From Chromatiales bacterium (GTDB lineage: Bacteria > Pseudomonadota > Gammaproteobacteria > UBA6429): a stretch of 64,000 nt of DNA. Numbering within the stretch: the stretch's first letter is position 1; the number at the start of each line of letters is the position of its first letter. The stretch is taken from NCBI GenBank assembly GCA_027076405.1, contig JALTJN010000447.1, forward strand, positions 1 through 64,000, given 5' to 3'. Under the pieces are notes generated by a model. It was not told the origin of the DNA. It made no database searches and was given only the letters and a program-made list of their open reading frames with translations. This document shows, piece after piece, positions 20,701 to 29,497 of this stretch. The translations under genes were made by a program, and so were the position numbers.

Positions 20701-20853
20701 GGTGATGAAGTGGGTACAAAACTCGATCTCGCAAAAGCCTATATCGATATGGGTGATCCGGAAGGTGCACGAAGTATTCTGGACGAGGTAATGGACGAGG
20801 GAAGCAGTACACAAAAAGAAGAAGCGCAATCGTTATTGGGACAAATTGCGTAA
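17767..20853 (+). CDS. fimV: FimV-family polar hub / pilus assembly protein
   Basis: About 1028 residues. The signal peptide is followed by GFGGIKLNSSLNEKLDAEVAL, the conserved FimV N-terminal domain. Next come a long acidic P/E/V-rich region, a LysM peptidoglycan-binding domain (about 304-360), a coiled coil, a Glu/Pro-rich stretch, one membrane helix (about 608-628) and an acidic cytoplasmic half. The cytoplasmic half has repeats of the (D)FNLD(I/M)G type and ends in the conserved TPR-like FimV C-terminal motif (GTKLDLAKAYIDMGD). FimV organises type IV pili and polar proteins in Pseudomonas. I prefer the ATG at 17767 because GGAGAG precedes it and the signal peptide then begins MLRK; an in-frame ATG at 17749 is the alternative. 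Confidence 0.92.
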   Translation: MLRKVAILIISAGLMMSPLAVQALGFGGIKLNSSLNEKLDAEVALLSATSNDIQSLTINLATEEAFLRSGIDRTALLNKLRFKVKKRSNGDYYIHVTTTETVREPFMNFLLEMNWKNGRMLREYTMLIDPPGRAPKQITAPVVAETVAPEPEAEPVIEEPVAEVTEESTPFVEPVMEAEPVIEEPAPEPAVEESVVVDEPLEEFSPEPAAEVEPEQPVAEVEAEPLDVVAPESEPVADIEPVTEPVAENETTEEVFDSEESDQLWPSIPLAAYDTSDEEVEEPAPAVAEDVDVASTDGEMGDLDYGIIKKGDNLWNIAEKLRQGDESVSVHQVMMALLQNNPDAFVDNNVHRLKVGHVLRIDDPSTLTSMSRKEAANAYAEQTDAWNNYRQQVAEAAGVQPIMAGNTETQSESSVAETSGELTLASPDGESLTAGNGVNEEALSNDLATMQDQLRQAKSDAGTMRTRNVELNNKLQSLEDELNRLQRSLSVKDDELAALQQQLSSLNQKPVEVPTTVAEPQPEAPALDVQPEEVAEKPVATEEAAKPEVTEPVEQAKPEKSPVELAAEIAEREQANTEQAAEQGIMDTVMGVIASLMAVVTGLNLGSDTLLFIGAPILLVFLIIVMIVLKRRRQGDNFQESILTGAASASAADAGGVPSGDSTTFSEESSFLSDFAMSGASAIEADDSEVDPLTEADVFMAYGRYEAAEERLNEAIQSEPNRMELRAKLIELYHATQNKAAFESTAEDFYASLGGDEAANPLWAKVVDMGAEIAPGNPLFSQGGGANAGLDDIPATSEVPAIDDPGMGMTDSQVMDIGLETGVFAAADLSGSTEAAADDIDFNLDLGDMGETTSEPDMDFNLDIGGDEPAADLDFNLDMGTTESTEAEPVAETTSEDAGLDFNLDMGSADVATEEPVADLDLNLDMDTTEDAAGLDFDLDIGGDSTADAGLDFDTASDDGALDLNLDASDTADADIGGGDEVGTKLDLAKAYIDMGDPEGARSILDEVMDEGSSTQKEEAQSLLGQIA

Positions 20854-20904
20854 AGTACGATTGAGTTGATTTGGTTTTTACAATAAAAACTAACAACTTA
20901 TTCT

Positions 20905-20939
20905 AAAGGCCACACCATCTTGGTGTGGCTTTCTTGTTT
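20905..20939 (+). terminator. Intrinsic terminator after fimV
   Basis: GCCACACCA-TCT-TGGTGTGGC is a perfect 9-bp stem with a 3-base loop, followed by TTTCTTGTTT. It separates fimV from truA, which therefore likely has its own promoter. Confidence 0.85.
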
Positions 20940-20972
20940 ATAAGTTTAGGATACTATTAAAGTATATTTATT

Positions 20973-21752
20973 ATGAGAATAGCTTTAGGCATAGAATATG
21001 ATGGCCGTGCATTTTGTGGATGGCAGTTTCAGGAGCATTCACCTTCAGTTCAGGAGGCGGTTGAAAAGGCTCTGAGTAAAGTGGCTAATCATTTTGTGCG
21101 TGTTGTGTGTGCGGGCCGTACTGATACTGGTGTTCATGCGACAGAGCAGATTATTCACTTTGATACTGAAGTTAGTCGTAAAGACTATCAGTGGGTAAAA
21201 GGGGTTAATGCTAACTTACCGGAAGGTGTTACAGTGCTTTGGGCTCAGGAAGTAAGCGATGAGTTCCATGCAAGATTTAAAGCCTTTAGGCGTGCTTATC
21301 GTTACGTTATTTTTTCCCGCAATGTTCGACCTTCTTATTTACATGGGCTGGTTACATGGGATTATCGAACACTCGATGAAGAACGTATGCAACAAGCTGC
21401 AAATCATTTACTCGGCGAGCATGATTTTTCATCTTATCGGGCAATAGGTTGTCAGGCAAAATCACCGGTTAGAACACTTTATCAGTTCAATATCAGCCGT
21501 CAGGGAAATTTTATATTTTTGGATATTGAAGCAAACGCTTTTTTACACCATATGGTGAGAAATATGGCCGGCGTGCTGATGACAATTGGTGCAGGAGAAC
21601 AAGACCCTGAATGGGCAAAAGAAATTCTGGTTTTAAGAGACCGGACTTTAGGTGGTATTACCGCTTCACCAGATGGCTTATATCTGGTGAGAGTTGATTA
21701 TCCAGATGAATTTATACTACCAAAAGTCGTAAATTTCCCCTCTTTTTCATGA
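20973..21752 (+). CDS. truA: tRNA pseudouridine(38-40) synthase TruA
   Basis: 259 residues. It isomerises uridines 38-40 in the tRNA anticodon arm. The catalytic aspartate is D51 in AGRTDTGVHA. RAYRYVI and NAFLHHMVRNM further on are also family motifs. The position after fimV matches the Pseudomonas order. Downstream, however, trpF is displaced by 18.5 kb of other genes. Confidence 0.97.
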   Translation: MRIALGIEYDGRAFCGWQFQEHSPSVQEAVEKALSKVANHFVRVVCAGRTDTGVHATEQIIHFDTEVSRKDYQWVKGVNANLPEGVTVLWAQEVSDEFHARFKAFRRAYRYVIFSRNVRPSYLHGLVTWDYRTLDEERMQQAANHLLGEHDFSSYRAIGCQAKSPVRTLYQFNISRQGNFIFLDIEANAFLHHMVRNMAGVLMTIGAGEQDPEWAKEILVLRDRTLGGITASPDGLYLVRVDYPDEFILPKVVNFPSFS

Positions 21753-21815
21753 TATTGACTAATATTGATGTACAAGATGCCGATATATTAGAGTAACAAT
21801 TGGAGGAAAAGACTA

Positions 21816-22430
21816 ATGAGTTGCTCACATTCAAGTGATTGCCCACTGTTTGCACAGTTTGCCATGGAGCCGGCTTTGGCAATTTGGAAAAAACATTTTT
21901 GTGATGGTGAATTTACAAAATGTGCACGTTATCAGCTGGGTTTAAAGGGAGAGTCGGTACCACTGACATTAATGCCAAATGGTAAAATGATTGAAGCAAA
22001 AACAAAAAGCAAAGAAGAAATGGGCGGAACAGCTCTTTTTAATGCGATATTAAAAAAACGCACCTCGATGGTAAGATCAATGTTAGCCTCAAAAATGGCA
22101 ACGGTTGATATTACTTCTCCGGATGGTTCAACTCCGTTGATGGCTGCTGCTAGTATTGGCGAAATCGAGATCGTTAATATATTACTTGATGCTGGTTGTA
22201 ATCCGTATAAGTCAAATAAGGATGGTTTTAATGCATTAACGGTTGCTGAAAAGAAGGCTTTTCCCGATTGTGTAAGCGTTATTAAAACATTCATGGATGC
22301 CCATCCTGAATTAAAAGAGAATATGAATAGCTCTGTTGAAACTTCTGCATTGGTAACGGATGAAAAAGAAGATGTGGAAATCAAGAGCATTGTTAGTTTG
22401 TTAAAAAAATTAAATCCATTTAGTCGTTAA
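21816..22430 (+). CDS. Cysteine-motif and ankyrin-repeat protein
   Basis: 204 residues, apparently cytoplasmic, with GGAGG as a strong ribosome site. The first 45 residues hold four cysteines (C3, C9, C29, C36) in the pattern CSHSSDC and FCDGEFTKCARYQLG. The FC-x(6)-CARY form recurs, as I recall, in small putative metal or redox modules of environmental bacteria. Residues about 88-165 are ankyrin repeats (DGSTPLMAAASIGEIEIVNILLDAGCNPYKSNKDGFNALTVA-type pattern). The C-terminus is charged. It ends 14 bp before a YeeE/YedE half-transporter pair, so it probably acts with it, for example as a cytoplasmic partner. The molecular function is unknown. Confidence 0.75.
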   Translation: MSCSHSSDCPLFAQFAMEPALAIWKKHFCDGEFTKCARYQLGLKGESVPLTLMPNGKMIEAKTKSKEEMGGTALFNAILKKRTSMVRSMLASKMATVDITSPDGSTPLMAAASIGEIEIVNILLDAGCNPYKSNKDGFNALTVAEKKAFPDCVSVIKTFMDAHPELKENMNSSVETSALVTDEKEDVEIKSIVSLLKKLNPFSR

Positions 22431-22444
22431 AAGAGGTTTTGATT

Positions 22445-23089
22445 ATGGAATATTGGTCATGGTGGATAGGCGGGTTAGCCCTTGGACTATTTGCTGTTAT
22501 TTTCAGTTTATTAACTGGAAAGCCATTAGGTGTTTCCGGTAGTTGGTTAAGCATTGCTAAACGAAAAGATGATGCTGTGTTAAAAGCTTCGGCAGAAGTT
22601 ATGGCCGGTGATCAAGAGCAAGTAAAAGATGATCTCATGGCCATGACCATGGCTGAGTTTGGTGAAGATGCACTTACAGATAGTGAAAATTCAGAATCAA
22701 CTCCTCAAAGAAGAGAAGGTGAGGCGAATGCAGCAGACTCAAAATCTTCAGGAGTAAAGCAGGACTATACTCCATGGACAGTTCATGTTGTGTTTTTAGT
22801 AACAATGTTTTTAGGTTCATATATAGCGAGCATTACGACGGGTGATTTTTCTTTCACTGCTGAATTAAGTGCAATACACTCGAAAATATTTGAGAATACC
22901 GGTGAAGCCTGGATTGCATTATTTTTTGGCGGAATTATGGTTGGCTTTGGTACTCAAATGGCAGGTGGTTGTACTTCTGGCCATGGTTTAAGCGGAACGG
23001 CGCAACTGATTCCTGCCAGTTTATTATCCACTTTTGTTTTCTTTGGTAGTGCAACCGTATTGACTATCATCATGAATTCGCTGACCTAA
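22445..23089 (+). CDS. YeeE/YedE-family sulfur transporter half (first subunit)
   Basis: 214 residues. Helices lie at the N-terminus, a long hydrophilic cytoplasmic loop occupies about 35-105, and about three more helices follow. The signature GFGTQMAGGCTSGHGLSG contains the cysteine that passes thiosulfate or other sulfur in the YeeE/TsuA family. With the next gene it resembles split PmpA/PmpB-type pairs. The start is the ATG at 22445, 8 bases after AGAGG; an upstream TTG is too close to that site. The long soluble loop between the first helices is unusual and could contact the ankyrin protein encoded upstream. Confidence 0.85.
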   Translation: MEYWSWWIGGLALGLFAVIFSLLTGKPLGVSGSWLSIAKRKDDAVLKASAEVMAGDQEQVKDDLMAMTMAEFGEDALTDSENSESTPQRREGEANAADSKSSGVKQDYTPWTVHVVFLVTMFLGSYIASITTGDFSFTAELSAIHSKIFENTGEAWIALFFGGIMVGFGTQMAGGCTSGHGLSGTAQLIPASLLSTFVFFGSATVLTIIMNSLT

Positions 23090-23101
23090 AGAGACAAAAT
23101 T

Positions 23102-23515
23102 ATGTTGAAAAAATATTTGATTTACGGTTTTCTGGGAACAGCGATGGGCTTTATACTCGCTCGTATTGGTTTTGCAGACTATGATGAAATAAATAAAATG
23201 TTTGCTTTTATTGACTACAGATTATTGCTTACTTTTGCGGCTTCGATTGCAGTACTTATGGTTATCGGTTTAATTTTTCGTGGTCGCTTCCCTCGTCAGG
23301 ACAAATTTATTCAACCCGGGACAATTCCGGGTAGTATGTTGTTTGGTTTTGGCTGGGCGGTTACCGGAGCATGTCCAAGTCTTGTATTCGTTCAGCTTGG
23401 GCAGGGAAGGTTACCTGCAATAATGACATTGTTTGGTATATATGTCGGGGTTGTTTTATATCGCAAGATGCATGCAAAATATTTTTTATGGAATGTCGGT
23501 TCCTGCAGCAACTAA
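23102..23515 (+). CDS. YeeE/YedE-family sulfur transporter half (second subunit)
   Basis: 137 residues with four hydrophobic helices. The motif GWAVTGACPS has the second-half conserved cysteine of the YeeE/YedE fold. It lies 12 bp after the first half-transporter and is followed by an intrinsic terminator, so ankyrin-YeeE-YeeE is a three-gene unit. It is likely involved in uptake of thiosulfate or a related sulfur species across the inner membrane; the substrate is not shown by sequence. The C-terminus ends with NVGSCSN. Confidence 0.85.
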   Translation: MLKKYLIYGFLGTAMGFILARIGFADYDEINKMFAFIDYRLLLTFAASIAVLMVIGLIFRGRFPRQDKFIQPGTIPGSMLFGFGWAVTGACPSLVFVQLGQGRLPAIMTLFGIYVGVVLYRKMHAKYFLWNVGSCSN

Positions 23516-23548
23516 TCAAATAGTCGTTATCTTAAAATTTATTATATA

Positions 23549-23578
23549 AAGGACGTCATTATGATGTCTTTTTTTTAT
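23549..23578 (+). terminator. Intrinsic terminator after the YeeE pair
   Basis: GACGTCA-TTA-TGATGTC followed by eight T. It closes the plus-strand unit just before the convergent antiporter gene. Confidence 0.85.
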
Positions 23579-23582
23579 TTTA

Positions 23583-24785
23583 CTAATCAGGATTATCGGG
23601 AAAAGAATAGACCCACTTCATTAAAAGAGGAGGTAGTAATGTTGTTAGTGCAATAACTATAACAATACCAGCATAAATTTCATTAGTGAAAATACCGCTG
23701 ACCCGACCTAGTTCCGCAAATATTAAACCAACCTCACCACGTGGAACCATGGCAAGGCCAATAATAATACGCATTTTCCATGACTCATTAATAAATAATG
23801 TACCAAAAAACTTGCCAATAATTGCAATAACAAAAAATAAAAATGAAAACATCCAGATAAAAGATGATGTCCAATTTATTTCATGGAGATTTAAAGATAA
23901 ACCGATCATAACGAAGAAAATGGGAGTAAATAATTGGATAACTGGACGCATTTGATTTTCAATACGTTTAGCAAATTCTTCTTCATGGTGTAGAGCAATC
24001 CCAAAAGGGAGAAAGAAACGTCTTGAAAGAGCAAGTCCGGCAGCAAATCCTCCAAGTAATTCTGGTGCACCAACTTCATGAGCTAACCAGGCAAAGAATA
24101 AAACAAGAGAAACTATTGATGTTGGAATAAGTCCCGGTATCTCACTTATTTTTTCGTAGCGATTAATTAATATTGAGATAGATTTTGCCGCAATAGGAGC
24201 AAGCACAAAAAAGGCAGCTACAAATATCAATACTTTGCTTGCATTAGTTAAGTTAACTCCACCACCAATTGAAAACTCATATAGTAATGCGAGTAAAACA
24301 ACACCAAATATATCATCAAGTACAGCAGCGCCTAATACAATTTGACCTTCTTTAGCTTGATGGCGTTTTAAATCAGAAAGGACGCGAATTGTAATACCAA
24401 TACTTGTTGCAGTTAAAGTACCGCCAATAAAGAGTGAAACAAGTAAAGTTAAATTAAAAAACGAATAACTTAAACTAAAACCTAAAATAAAAGGAACAAC
24501 AAATCCACCTATAGCAACTATGACAGATTTTCTTCCTGTATTAACAAGTCTTTTGACGTCAGTTTCAAGCCCAACATCAAACAATAAAAGTATTATACCA
24601 ATTTCTGCTAGTAGTTTCAGGACTTCGTTTGGTTCTAGCCAACCGAGTAAACTTGGGCCAAGAATAACACCTGCAATCAATTCACCTATAACAGATGGCA
24701 TTTTAAATCGCACTGCAAGTTCTGCAAAAAATCTCGCAGAAAGCAATATGGTAAGTAAATAGAGAAAGAACGTATGTGTTTCCAT
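23583..24785 (-). CDS. CPA2-family cation:proton antiporter
   Basis: 400 residues, almost entirely hydrophobic helices (about 12). It begins with the CPA2 pattern FFAELAVRFKMPSVIGELIAGVILGPSLLG, and GLETDVKRL follows. No KTN/TrkA nucleotide-binding domain is attached, in contrast to KefB/KefC (about 600 residues). It would exchange Na+ or K+ for H+ at the inner membrane. It stands alone between the sulfur unit (convergent) and the RND pump gene. Confidence 0.88.
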   Translation of the reverse strand: METHTFFLYLLTILLSARFFAELAVRFKMPSVIGELIAGVILGPSLLGWLEPNEVLKLLAEIGIILLLFDVGLETDVKRLVNTGRKSVIVAIGGFVVPFILGFSLSYSFFNLTLLVSLFIGGTLTATSIGITIRVLSDLKRHQAKEGQIVLGAAVLDDIFGVVLLALLYEFSIGGGVNLTNASKVLIFVAAFFVLAPIAAKSISILINRYEKISEIPGLIPTSIVSLVLFFAWLAHEVGAPELLGGFAAGLALSRRFFLPFGIALHHEEEFAKRIENQMRPVIQLFTPIFFVMIGLSLNLHEINWTSSFIWMFSFLFFVIAIIGKFFGTLFINESWKMRIIIGLAMVPRGEVGLIFAELGRVSGIFTNEIYAGIVIVIALTTLLPPLLMKWVYSFPDNPD

Positions 24786-24852
24786 GCTTACATCCTTCTA
24801 AATGAAAGTTTTAAATCTCATTATACAATATTGGAATAAATGGTGAGTTTAG

Positions 24853-27800
24853 TTATTGAGATATTTTTCCTCTTTTATGCTCAGAGCCTCTGCCTAACAA
24901 GTGTGCAATATCATGCCCAATAATGACGAGAGTTGGCGTTAATAATAGAGTGATCACAGTTGCAAACATAAGCCCATATGCCATTGCCATTGTAAGTGGC
25001 ATAATCAAACCATCTTTTCCGCCAATACCATATGCTGTGGGCAGAAGGCCGGCAACTGTTGTGAAGGTGGTTAATAACACAGGACGAAGTCGATCTTTTG
25101 CAGCAGAAACGACAGTTCGTACCAGATTAGAATTATATTTATCAGCAAGTTCAGCATTTACTTCTGTCACCATAATAATCGTATCATTTACAACGACACC
25201 TATCAGGCCCAACATGCCCATGGTTGAGAAGAAGGATAAAGGCATTCCATGTGCATAAAAAGACCAAACTACACCAATAATGGCAAATGGTATCACTGAC
25301 ATAACAATAAATGACTGGCCAAATGAGTTTAGCAATAATGCAACAACAAAATATATTGATAGAAGTGCGATAATACCTGCGGTAAGGAATCCGCCAAATA
25401 TTTTTTGTTGTTCACGTGCTTCACCTGCAAAGGCGATTTTTAGCAGTGGTTGTTGTGCCCATTCATTTTTAAAGTGCTTCGTAACTTCTTTCTGAATAAT
25501 TGAAGGGCTTGTCAGGGTTGGATCCAAATCTGCACTAATGGTTTCTGTACGAACACCATCGACATGTTTAAATTCAAGAGGGCCACTACCATTAGCAAGA
25601 TACAAAACATCGCTTAGGTTCATGACCTGACCACGATTATTCTTAACCGGAATTTTAAATATCATATCTTTGCTATTACGATATTTTGGATCAACAATGA
25701 CACGGTACTCTATAGTTTCATCTACACTGGTTGTGGAGCTGACTAACATACCATCATAAGTAACTCGTAAGGCATCTGAAATATCTTTTACTTTTAAACC
25801 AACTTCAGCAAGTTTTTTATAATCTATTTTAACGATAAGCTGATCTTTTCCCTGTTTATTATCAGTTTCAACGTCTAATACGCCGTTAATCGTTTTAATA
25901 AAGGCCATGATTTCATGGGCTGTCTTTTTACGTAAAACATCATTATTAGTACTAATACGAATTTCAGCCGGTTTTCCTATTGCCGGGCCGACACGCTTTT
26001 TATCGAAAAGCAGGGTTTCATTTTTATTAACTGGAATACGTTTTCGTAAAATAGAAATAATTTCATCTGCTGTACGTTTCCGGTGTGCTTCGCCAGTTAA
26101 AAATACACTGACTATTCCCCAGTTACTATGCTCGCCTCTATTAACAGAGGGGGATGTTGAAAGTGTGCCAACACGGGTTGCATATGATTCAAGTTCATTT
26201 TCGGGTAATTCTCGTACATAAGTTTCCAGTTCTTTAAGGCGATTTTCTGTTGCAATGAGTGAAGCACCACGTTGCATTTCAAGTTTTATATAGAATGTTT
26301 CAACACCGTCCTGAGGAAATATTTGAAATTTCATTGTGTTCTTAACCAGAAAAACACTGGAAAGTAATATTAACAACATACCCAATAATACCAGGTAACG
26401 TCGGTGGAGAAAGTTCTCTAATGAGGCAGCATAGTATTTTTCAAGTTTTAATATCCAGTTTGCCTTTCCTTTAGAATGCGCTTGTTTTTTAGCAGATGAC
26501 AAATGGTGTGGAAGTAAAAAGAAGCTTTCAAATAAACTAACCAGTAAAGCAACAATAACAACCGCCGGAATTGCCCAGGCAAATTTTCCCGGCATACCAC
26601 CTATAGAAAACATTGGGCTAAATGCTAAAATTGTAGTGATACTGGCAACCATAACCGGGCGCCACATTAACTCAACGCCTTTCAGTGCTGATTCAAAATT
26701 AGAAAGTCCTTTTTCTTTGTAATGCGTTATTTTCTCTGCCACAACGATCGCATCATCAACAAGTAAACCTAATACCAGTACAAAACCTGCAAGTGAAATA
26801 GCATTAATGGTGACGCCAAAATAGGGCAGTATAAGAAAACTACCTAATAATGAGAAAGGTACACTCATAGCAGTCCAGAAAGCAGCCTGCCTATTTAGTG
26901 CCAACATTAAAATAATAGTTACCAGCGCAAAACCGAGTAAGGCATTACCGCCTAAAACCTGTAAACGTAAACGGGTGCGTGCAGATTGATCATTTGAATA
27001 AGAATAGCCAATACCGGTTATTTTTGGCTGCTTTGCCATATATTCTTTTACACCATCTAATGTTTTTATAATGTCAGCATCTTTTTTCTTTCTGATTACC
27101 AGGTTCATTCCCGGTTTGCCTTCATTTCTGACAATAAAGTTTTCATCTTTTTCACGCAATATTACGTTTGCAATATCTTTGATTCGAACAACCTGTCCTG
27201 AGATATTGGCACGTAAGATGACATTTTTGACTTCTTCCGGATTAGTAAATTTATTTAAGCTTATTACCGTCTGCTCATTTAAATAGGATTCTAAAGTTCC
27301 TCCTGTGGTACGCAAATTACGTGACTGAATGGCATAAAGGACTTCAGCCAGACTAATTCTTAATTTTTTAGCTTTATCAGGATTAATTTCGATATGCATT
27401 TCGCGATCAAAATAGCCGATTTTATCTACCCCAGCGACACCAGGAAGTGATTCTATACCTCGCTCATAAATGGGTAGTAGTTCTCGTAATTTATCATGCG
27501 GGCCAAAAAGGTTAATTGAAATTATCGGTGTATCACTGGTTGAAATAACATCCACTACAGGTAATTCGTCGAGGTCTAAAGGCAGGTCTCTGGTTTGATC
27601 AACTGCTTGTTTGATATCATCAACAATAACGGTTAATGCTTTTTCATTTGCATCTTCGTCAGCCTGAATAATAATTGCTGAAAAATTTTCACGAGAGGTT
27701 GACGTTACTTCATACAATCCATTTACTTCACGAATATTATCTTCAAGTTTTGTGGTGACATTAAGCTCAACATCCTCGGCAGAAGCACCACGATAAATAG

Positions 27801-27948
27801 TATTAACAGTTACCTTGTTAAGGTTTACCGAAGGAAAGCCTTCTTTTTGAATTGTGAGCATTTTATTAATGCCAAATACAAATACGGATAGGAATATTAG
27901 TTTTACTAACATTGAACGTTGAAGGAAAAACTGGATAAGATTATTCAT
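24853..27948 (-). CDS. RND-family efflux permease
   Basis: 1031 residues, the size of AcrB-type pumps. The N-terminal helix (about 10-30) is followed by a large periplasmic domain, six helices, a second periplasmic domain and the remaining helices. GLLVDDAIVVAE in the fourth helix retains the paired aspartates of the proton relay. The tenth helix reads GVVVNDTIIMV. The start overlaps the upstream TolC-type stop (TAATG), so the two are coupled. No membrane-fusion (HlyD/AcrA) adaptor gene is present in the unit. The substrate is unknown; the sequence looks more like hydrophobe (HAE-type) than heavy-metal pumps. Confidence 0.92.
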   Translation of the reverse strand: MNNLIQFFLQRSMLVKLIFLSVFVFGINKMLTIQKEGFPSVNLNKVTVNTIYRGASAEDVELNVTTKLEDNIREVNGLYEVTSTSRENFSAIIIQADEDANEKALTVIVDDIKQAVDQTRDLPLDLDELPVVDVISTSDTPIISINLFGPHDKLRELLPIYERGIESLPGVAGVDKIGYFDREMHIEINPDKAKKLRISLAEVLYAIQSRNLRTTGGTLESYLNEQTVISLNKFTNPEEVKNVILRANISGQVVRIKDIANVILREKDENFIVRNEGKPGMNLVIRKKKDADIIKTLDGVKEYMAKQPKITGIGYSYSNDQSARTRLRLQVLGGNALLGFALVTIILMLALNRQAAFWTAMSVPFSLLGSFLILPYFGVTINAISLAGFVLVLGLLVDDAIVVAEKITHYKEKGLSNFESALKGVELMWRPVMVASITTILAFSPMFSIGGMPGKFAWAIPAVVIVALLVSLFESFFLLPHHLSSAKKQAHSKGKANWILKLEKYYAASLENFLHRRYLVLLGMLLILLSSVFLVKNTMKFQIFPQDGVETFYIKLEMQRGASLIATENRLKELETYVRELPENELESYATRVGTLSTSPSVNRGEHSNWGIVSVFLTGEAHRKRTADEIISILRKRIPVNKNETLLFDKKRVGPAIGKPAEIRISTNNDVLRKKTAHEIMAFIKTINGVLDVETDNKQGKDQLIVKIDYKKLAEVGLKVKDISDALRVTYDGMLVSSTTSVDETIEYRVIVDPKYRNSKDMIFKIPVKNNRGQVMNLSDVLYLANGSGPLEFKHVDGVRTETISADLDPTLTSPSIIQKEVTKHFKNEWAQQPLLKIAFAGEAREQQKIFGGFLTAGIIALLSIYFVVALLLNSFGQSFIVMSVIPFAIIGVVWSFYAHGMPLSFFSTMGMLGLIGVVVNDTIIMVTEVNAELADKYNSNLVRTVVSAAKDRLRPVLLTTFTTVAGLLPTAYGIGGKDGLIMPLTMAMAYGLMFATVITLLLTPTLVIIGHDIAHLLGRGSEHKRGKISQ

Positions 27949-29474
27949 TATTGATTTTCCTTATTGTCTTTACTGTTAATTAAATCTAGTGTTGATTGAT
28001 ATGTTTCAAGATTTCGGTCAAGAAGCTCGCCAATTTTTAATTTGAGATTAAATTTCTGGGCGTGTAACCGCTCTCGATTTAAACGGCTTTCAAGCTGTGT
28101 TGTTTGATCTTTTAGTAGTTGGAACAGATCCAGTTTTCCTATTCTATATAACCTTTGTTCTTTCTTAAGTTTTTTTCTACTGAAATTGATTTTTCTGTTG
28201 ACAGATTTTATAGCAACTTCTAATTGTGTTGACTGTGCTTCTAAATTTTCTAAATTTGCATTTGCATCAATTAATTTTTGCTTTATGTCGTAGCTGATTT
28301 TTCGTTTTTGAGCAAGCTGTGAACGAAAATTACTGTCTGCTTTGTGATTTCCTAACGGGTATTTATATTCAAGCATAATAGAATAATCATCTTTATTAAG
28401 ACTGCTATTATGTGCGTCACTAAATGATGAATTAATCCCGTGTCGAGTGTAGCCAAGACTTAAATTAAGATCAGAAGAGCGTGCGTTATTCTTGGCATCA
28501 ACCAATATTGTTTGTTGTTGCTTTATGGTATTCAGAATGCTCTTAAGTCGAGATAATGTTACTAAATAATTATTTTTGCGTAATATATCCTTCTCAGACA
28601 GCATGAGAGCAGCATTTTTGGGGTCTGTTGGTACAAGATTAAAATCTTTGACATCATCGCTAGCATTAAGCTGATATTTTATTTTTTTAGTTAACCCTGC
28701 AAAGCGTCCCAATGCCTGTTGCCAGCGTGAAAAATAATCTTCACGAATTTCCTGTGCATGTAATAACTCATAAGGTTCACTTACCTGTCGTTTTACTTTG
28801 GTGCGTGTTAATTTTTCCTGTTCTATTGCTTGCCGGTACACTTCTTTAGATATACTGACTTCTTGTGATGCCAGATACCAGTCAATATAGAGAGCAGCTA
28901 ATTGTGTGATATAACTTTCCAGTAACTCTTTACTGTTTAATTTTGTTAGCTTTAAATTAAGTTCACTGAGGTTGATGTTTAAACGGTCCTGTATACCACC
29001 TTTGTTTTTTAATAACGGCTGAGTTAGTTTAACGGTGAAGCTGGGCTGATAGTACTGTGTGCCTGATGCTTTGGCAGCAGGATCTTGTTCTGTATATAAA
29101 CTGTTGTAGTTTAATAATAAACGTGTACCTGAATCAGAGAAAATCTGATTGTAAGATAAGTTTAAATTTGTATTATTACTTGTTGTTGGCTCAAAACCAT
29201 AAATTTTATTGGGTTCTGCATGAGCTAAACTTAAGCTTGACGCGAGTGTTGGATCATTAATTCCAAGACTCGCATCCCGAGAAGCTGTAGAAATTTCATC
29301 TTCGATTAAGATTCTTTGTACTCCGGGATTATTTTTAAGAATTGTCTCTACAAATTTGTCCAGACTTAATTCTTGTGAATACACAGATGTACTTAATAAT
29401 AACATTAAGATAGAAAACCCAATATTGGTATGATATTTCTTATGGGATGTTATTCCTGTAAATAAATATTTCAT
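27948..29474 (-). CDS. TolC-family outer-membrane channel
   Basis: 508 residues with a signal peptide ending around STSVYSQ. The mature part has the two-fold alpha-helical/beta-strand pattern of outer-membrane efflux proteins, with long coiled-coil segments rich in K, Q, L and E near the end of each repeat. Translation is coupled to the RND permease (one-base overlap). It lies 23 bp after the small cytochrome-like gene on the same strand. Together they form a pump lacking an adaptor gene. Confidence 0.88.
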   Translation of the reverse strand: MKYLFTGITSHKKYHTNIGFSILMLLLSTSVYSQELSLDKFVETILKNNPGVQRILIEDEISTASRDASLGINDPTLASSLSLAHAEPNKIYGFEPTTSNNTNLNLSYNQIFSDSGTRLLLNYNSLYTEQDPAAKASGTQYYQPSFTVKLTQPLLKNKGGIQDRLNINLSELNLKLTKLNSKELLESYITQLAALYIDWYLASQEVSISKEVYRQAIEQEKLTRTKVKRQVSEPYELLHAQEIREDYFSRWQQALGRFAGLTKKIKYQLNASDDVKDFNLVPTDPKNAALMLSEKDILRKNNYLVTLSRLKSILNTIKQQQTILVDAKNNARSSDLNLSLGYTRHGINSSFSDAHNSSLNKDDYSIMLEYKYPLGNHKADSNFRSQLAQKRKISYDIKQKLIDANANLENLEAQSTQLEVAIKSVNRKINFSRKKLKKEQRLYRIGKLDLFQLLKDQTTQLESRLNRERLHAQKFNLKLKIGELLDRNLETYQSTLDLINSKDNKENQ

Positions 29475-29497
29475 AAGCTTCTCTTTTATTTATGCTG

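Noticed and set aside
21932..22390. 152-codon minus-strand frame under the ankyrin gene
   Set aside because: Serine/phenylalanine-rich translation mirrors the opposite strand; no ribosome site or family resemblance.
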